A DNA stretch of 64,000 bases, taken from positions 310,001 to 374,000 of the forward strand of contig NZ_JBBUKT010000002.1 of the NCBI RefSeq assembly GCF_038066715.1, read 5' to 3'. The notes under the pieces were generated by a model. That model searched no databases. It saw only the letters and a program-made list of their open reading frames with translations, and had not been told where the DNA came from. Both the position numbers and the translations under genes were made by a program. This document shows positions 60,459 through 64,000 of this stretch, piece by piece (position 1 is the stretch's first letter; each line of letters opens with the position of its first letter). Origin of the DNA: Luteolibacter sp. Y139. Its GTDB lineage: Bacteria > Verrucomicrobiota > Verrucomicrobiia > Verrucomicrobiales > Akkermansiaceae.

Positions 60459-61328
60459 ATGCAACCCCGGATCCCCCTCCGTGCGGCCGCCTTGTGCGCC
60501 GTATCTGTCCTGTTGTCCTGCCTGTCCAATGCCTCCGCCCAAGTCGAGTGCTGGGCTCCTGGCATGACCGCTCCGGTGACTCTCTCCGAGAGTACCCGCA
60601 ACCGCGCCGTTTCCTTCACCAAGCCCTACCGCTACGACGTCTTCGGCGTCGCCGGCCGGTTGATCCTGGGAAACAAGGCGGTGAATACCAGCGTGGTGGA
60701 CAATGAGTTTCACCTGAAGCTGCTCGGCCTCATCGGCACCGGCAGTGCGGTCGATTCGACCGCCTACGTCCGCCTGCAGACCGGATTGACCCAGTTCTAT
60801 CCGATCGATCTCACGGTGAAAGGCCGCTTTCCCGGAGTCCAAGTCGGACCGATCCAGCAGTATGGGCAGTCGTGGACGCTCTGCGACCCGAAGAACCCGC
60901 GCGATGTGAATTTCACCTTTCACCTCGTCGGTTCAGGCCTGCTCGGCAGCGTGCTCGCCCCGGCGTACTACAATCTCAATCCCAGCGGCTACTTCTACGT
61001 CCTCGGCGAGTATCACGCCACGCCGCCGGTGATGACGGGGGATATTTCAGTGGCCTCGAATTCGATCCTCTACGGAGCCTCGGTACCCATCACGTACCGT
61101 ATCAATCGCGCGGAACTGCCTCCCGTCTATCGGCCGCCGTTCCTGGGCCTTGATCTGGGAGATGCGAATCTCACCATTCTCGGCACGCCGCCGTCCTCCT
61201 CCGGGAGCAACACCAGCGGCGGTGTCATTGATCTGCCGGACTACCATGCTCCCGACCTTGTCAGTGTGACTGTCGATCTCAGCGGCAGCCAGGGAAACGG
61301 TTGGCTCAAAATCCGCCGCACTCCATGA
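60459..61328 (+). CDS. Secreted protein of unknown function, first gene of a coupled trio
   Basis: 289 residues with a signal peptide of about 28 residues (MQPRIPLRAAALCAVSVLLS, cleavage near ASA). The mature part begins QVECWAPGM and reads as beta-strand-rich sequence: short alternating strands with many Thr/Val/Leu, and two Cys (VECW and WTLCDPK) that could pair outside the cytoplasm. Residues about 235-250 form a Ser/Gly linker (PPSSSGSNTSGG) before a final YHAPDLVSVTVDLSGSQGNGW strand pair. I do not recognise the family. Its stop overlaps the next start by ATGA, and the second and third genes are joined the same way. Three exported products from one coupled transcript suggest a complex or a shared extracellular process. 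Confidence 0.6.
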   Translation: MQPRIPLRAAALCAVSVLLSCLSNASAQVECWAPGMTAPVTLSESTRNRAVSFTKPYRYDVFGVAGRLILGNKAVNTSVVDNEFHLKLLGLIGTGSAVDSTAYVRLQTGLTQFYPIDLTVKGRFPGVQVGPIQQYGQSWTLCDPKNPRDVNFTFHLVGSGLLGSVLAPAYYNLNPSGYFYVLGEYHATPPVMTGDISVASNSILYGASVPITYRINRAELPPVYRPPFLGLDLGDANLTILGTPPSSSGSNTSGGVIDLPDYHAPDLVSVTVDLSGSQGNGWLKIRRTP

Positions 61329-61870
61329 AAATCCCCCCCTCGCTGTTCGCCGTCCTCGGTCTGCTTGCCAGCGCCCCCACCCGAGGTGAGGAACCGCGCC
61401 CCAGCGGCAGGGGGCCGGAAGTCCTCCCCCCCGGACTCCAGCCCCCTGCCAGCGACGTGACCAATGACGAAGCCTTTCGCGCCAAGCGTGCCGCCAGCGG
61501 TGCCACGATGCTCAAGCCGGTGCCGCGCCAGGCGAAGAGCTACAGCATCGAAGAGCTGTCCATCTTCATCAGCCACGGCGAGACCCATGTGATCCTGCCG
61601 AAAGGTTCGGTGATCTTTTGCCCCGATGAGCTTGCGAACCGCGTGTCTAACAAGGTGTCTGGCAAGCCGGTGACTTGGAACGAATTCCTCGTCGCGAACC
61701 GCAATTGGATTTCCACCCACGAGGTCACGCTCGCCCAAGTCCGCGGCGAGGCCCCGCTTTCCGAAGAGGATCGCAAGGCTTTCACCACCTCAGGCCGCAT
61801 GGTGATCGCCACCCTGCGCGGCAACCCGATCACTGTTCTCCCTGTCCCTCCACCCGACATCCAGCCATGA
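61325..61870 (+). CDS. Secreted protein of unknown function, second gene of the trio
   Basis: 181 residues from ATG 61325, which overlaps the previous stop. A signal peptide of about 21 residues (MKIPPSLFAVLGLLASAPTRG) is followed by a Pro-rich linker (PSGRGPEVLPPGLQPPASD) and a compact domain from about residue 70. That domain has strands SYSIEELSIFISHGETHVILPKG and a conserved-looking FCPDELANRVSNKVSG segment, then WNEFLVANRNWISTHEVTL. The IS-HGETHVILPKGSVIF run resembles a beta-sandwich strand pair, but no family can be named. The C-terminus is Pro-rich again (VLPVPPPDIQP). Given its size and position it may be a partner or chaperone of the larger products; this is inference only. Confidence 0.55.
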   Translation: MKIPPSLFAVLGLLASAPTRGEEPRPSGRGPEVLPPGLQPPASDVTNDEAFRAKRAASGATMLKPVPRQAKSYSIEELSIFISHGETHVILPKGSVIFCPDELANRVSNKVSGKPVTWNEFLVANRNWISTHEVTLAQVRGEAPLSEEDRKAFTTSGRMVIATLRGNPITVLPVPPPDIQP

Positions 61871-63027
61871 AACTCCTCCCAGCCCTTGCGCTCATTGCTG
61901 CCACCGTCCTGCCTTCCGCAGGCAAGGACTTCGTCCGCCAGATCCAACTGATCCAAGGCCAGACGGTCGTCTATGACATGCCGGTTTCCGGACTCAACGG
62001 CCAGATCCTCTCCAAGCCGCTCGAAGGCGACGGGGCGATCATGCAACTCTACGCCTACGAGGACGAGACCTACGATCCCTTCAGCTTGCTCGATCTCAGT
62101 GCCGGCTCTCTCGCCCACGTCAATGTCTCGCTCGACTCGCATCTGGTGGATGTCAATCTGCTTGGCATTCACCTCGATGTGATCCTCGGCGGTTCCGGCG
62201 ACTACCAGCCGCTGCCGAAGTTGGTCGACGAAGTCACCATCGGGACGTATTTGCCGACCGCCACGCTGACCCTTCGCTCGGAAGATACCTATAACCCGCC
62301 GCGAACCCGCGCCGACAAGCCGTTTTCGATGAAACTGGGCATCCGCAAGCTCACGGAGCCGGGCGATCCACTCGGTGGCGTCAGCAAGGTGAAGCTGACG
62401 CGCGATTTCAAATTCTATCACCCGGATCTGTTTGTGCCGTATCCGAATGGCGCCGGCCAAGGCAGCTACGACGAGGCATTCGAGTTCACGAAGAACGGCG
62501 ACTTTGCCGATCCGGAGATCTATCAGATGCTGCCTGCCGCGAGCCCGACCAAGGCCTGCGGGGAAGAGACCTTCACCGCCAAGGTGCCGCTCGGTGGCAA
62601 CGGACGCGAAGCTGCCATCGCCACCTCGACGATCCAGATATGGCCGGTGTGTGACGCGACGATCGAGAACCTGGAAGCCGGGAAGCGTTACACCGGCATC
62701 CCTCCGCAAGCGCGGGTGGTGTGCAATGACCTCTACCCGGACAGCCTCACGTATGCACAGATCTACAAGGGCCAGCCTTCGCTGGGCACGACGGGCCGCA
62801 TCATCGGGTCGTCGGTGGTTTCATTCAACACCTACTCGCCGCAAGACGCCGTGGTTCCGCTGACCGTGAGCGAAAGCGACATCAAGGAGGATGGCACCTA
62901 CACCGTCGAAGTGCTGACCGTGACTCCTTTCGACCAGCGCAAGCCGGAGCGGATCGCTTACGTGACCTTCGATATCGATCGCACGATCAAGGTGAACGCC
63001 TCGCTGGCCACGGCCGAGGAGAAGTGA
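61867..63027 (+). CDS. Secreted protein of unknown function, third gene of the trio
   Basis: 386 residues from ATG 61867, overlapping the second gene's stop (ATGA). The frame stays open far upstream but that part lies inside the second gene. A signal peptide ends near PSAG (residue 18). The mature protein is beta-rich: VYDMPVSGLNGQILSKPLEG, VNVSLDSHLVDVNLLGIHLDV and TATLTLRSEDTYNPP in the first half, KVKLTRDFKFYHPDLFVPYPNGAG in the middle, and DGTYTVEVLTVTPFDQRKPERIAYVTFDI, an Ig-like edge, near the end. Two cysteines are present in the middle (TKACGEETF and IWPVCDATI), plus one later (ARVVCNDLYP). I do not recognise the family. The arrangement suggests a multi-domain extracellular beta protein. 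Confidence 0.6.
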   Translation: MKLLPALALIAATVLPSAGKDFVRQIQLIQGQTVVYDMPVSGLNGQILSKPLEGDGAIMQLYAYEDETYDPFSLLDLSAGSLAHVNVSLDSHLVDVNLLGIHLDVILGGSGDYQPLPKLVDEVTIGTYLPTATLTLRSEDTYNPPRTRADKPFSMKLGIRKLTEPGDPLGGVSKVKLTRDFKFYHPDLFVPYPNGAGQGSYDEAFEFTKNGDFADPEIYQMLPAASPTKACGEETFTAKVPLGGNGREAAIATSTIQIWPVCDATIENLEAGKRYTGIPPQARVVCNDLYPDSLTYAQIYKGQPSLGTTGRIIGSSVVSFNTYSPQDAVVPLTVSESDIKEDGTYTVEVLTVTPFDQRKPERIAYVTFDIDRTIKVNASLATAEEK

Positions 63028-63035
63028 CGTGTCAG

Positions 63036-64000
63036 TCAGGAGATCAGGCGTTTTGCCAGCCGGTAGGCTTCGGCATCCCGCTTGTCCGATGCCTCGGCGA
63101 ACAGTGATTTCACCCGCTGTTCGCCGCGATGGCAGATGAAGCGCGCGGTCTGGAGCGAGGCGTCATCGCCCAAGGCGTGCGCCCTTGCGGCGGAGACGGT
63201 CATGGCAAGCAACTCCGAACCGGCATCGACCAGCCGGCCTAACAAGAGCTGGCGTCGTTCGAGCTTCGGGCCGTTGAGCGCCATGGCGTGGAAAAGGGTG
63301 CGGGCGAGCTTGCGACTGAGTGATGCGGTCTTGGCCAAGCCGCGGCGCAACTGTGGATCGAGATTCGAAGGAATGCCGCGTGAGAGGGGAAGCCAGCGCT
63401 TTGGATACCAGCCGGCGTAGAACATGCCCGCGCGGAGGCCCGTCTTCGCGCGTTCGGACAGAGGCTTCCGGGTGTCGAGAGCTGCGGCACCACGGCGCAG
63501 GTGGGGATCGAGTGCTTCGCGCGCGATGAAGAGGTGCATGATTTCCGTGGAGCCTTCGAAGATGGTGTTGATGCGGCAGTCGCGCAGCAGCCGTTCTACT
63601 GGGTCCGGCTTCTCGCCGCGGGAGCGGAGAGAGTCGGCGGTCTCGTAGCCGCGGCCGCCCTTGATCTGCATGGTCGAGTCGGCACCACGCCAGCCTGCTT
63701 CGGTGCCCCAGAGCTTGGCGATGGCCGCTTCGAGGCGGATATCAGCCTTCTTGTCGGCATCGACCAAGGATGAGGTGTAAAGTACGAGGGATTCAGTAGC
63801 GAAGGCATCGGCCGCGAGGTTGGCGAGCTTGCCGGCGATGGACTCGTGCTTGCCGATCGCCTGGCCCCATTGTTCGCGTTCGCGGGACCAGGGCACGGTG
63901 ATCTCTAGGCAGCGATCCAGTAGTCCGACGCAGGCGGCGGGCAAGGTGAGGCGGCCGGTATTGAGCGTGGTCAGTGCGACCTTGAGGCCCTTGCCTTCGC
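63036..64000 (-). CDS. Acyl-CoA dehydrogenase family protein, C-terminal part (5' end outside window)
   Basis: The frame runs from the right edge to TGA at 63036-63038; about 320 residues are visible. The start contains LTTLNTGRLTLPAACVGL, then a helical domain with REREQWGQAIGKHESIAGKLANLAA, the mobile loop KGGRGYETADSLRS, and RLLRDCRINTIFEGSTEI with the usual FAD-contacting and catalytic region. Thus the third and fourth helical parts of an acyl-CoA dehydrogenase are intact. A C-terminal extension of about 160 residues (RAKTGLRAGMFYAGWYPKRW onward) resembles that of very-long-chain (VLCAD/ACAD9-type) enzymes. It probably acts in beta-oxidation, using FAD and an electron-transfer flavoprotein. 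It is convergent with the secreted trio, 8 bp apart. Confidence 0.88.
   Translation of the reverse strand, partial: EGKGLKVALTTLNTGRLTLPAACVGLLDRCLEITVPWSREREQWGQAIGKHESIAGKLANLAADAFATESLVLYTSSLVDADKKADIRLEAAIAKLWGTEAGWRGADSTMQIKGGRGYETADSLRSRGEKPDPVERLLRDCRINTIFEGSTEIMHLFIAREALDPHLRRGAAALDTRKPLSERAKTGLRAGMFYAGWYPKRWLPLSRGIPSNLDPQLRRGLAKTASLSRKLARTLFHAMALNGPKLERRQLLLGRLVDAGSELLAMTVSAARAHALGDDASLQTARFICHRGEQRVKSLFAEASDKRDAEAYRLAKRLIS

Overview
The window is a GC-rich, densely coded chromosomal stretch from what is most likely a member of the Verrucomicrobiota, of the Luteolibacter/Haloferula type. The pointers are two huge secreted proteins built from 'autotransporter-associated beta-strand' repeats without a barrel, a PSD1/planctomycete-cytochrome gene coupled to a DUF1501 gene, many exported glycan-related proteins, and a long cyanobacterial/plant-type IspH. 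This placement is inference from gene content. No rRNA, tRNA, CRISPR array, insertion sequence or prophage was recognised.

Layout. 1-851: end of pstB and phoU. 959-9361: a beta-repeat surface protein, a GH43 glycosidase, a DUF6438 protein, an exported alpha/beta-hydrolase-like protein and a gene-poor stretch. 9362-18350: a GH31 alpha-glucosidase divergent from a GT4 glycosyltransferase, ispH, small membrane proteins, a sugar isomerase-like TIM barrel, a P-loop kinase and a DUF2071 protein. 18660-34135: a second beta-repeat protein, another TIM barrel, a 3392-residue secreted subtilase and a Gfo/Idh/MocA oxidoreductase. 34326-41291: two MFS transporters, an exported formylglycine-generating enzyme with a secreted propeller-like partner, and an RGG-rich protein with a basic tail. 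41438-50886: bifunctional PutA, the PSD1/DUF1501 pair and a Tat-exported intradiol-dioxygenase-like protein. 51381-60159: an RND pump (adaptor and permease) flanked on both sides by complete OmpR-type two-component systems. 60459-63027: three translationally coupled genes for secreted proteins of unknown function. 63036-end: part of an acyl-CoA dehydrogenase.

How the genes fit together. Much of the window concerns the cell envelope and carbohydrate turnover: surface proteins, exported hydrolases, sugar isomerase/oxidoreductase families and transporters. The clearest regulatory unit is the efflux locus. Tandem TTGTCGC half-sites 10 bp apart and their inverted counterparts lie between the divergent pump and second two-component operons. 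A PmrA-box-like element (TTAAG pair, N5 spacer) lies before the first two-component operon.

Most notable: (1) the giant subtilase, in which four glutamine-amidotransferase-like domains and two copies of an unrecognised domain appear to be inserted at the same point of successive Ig-like (BACON/ASH) modules; (2) a C-terminal module of about 130-160 residues shared by the three largest secreted proteins; (3) the three-gene secreted operon at 60459-63027; (4) a base-level bias in which TTAG/CTAA is rare but tolerated in the context TGTTAG/CTAACA in all codon frames. All motif counts and domain borders were made by eye.
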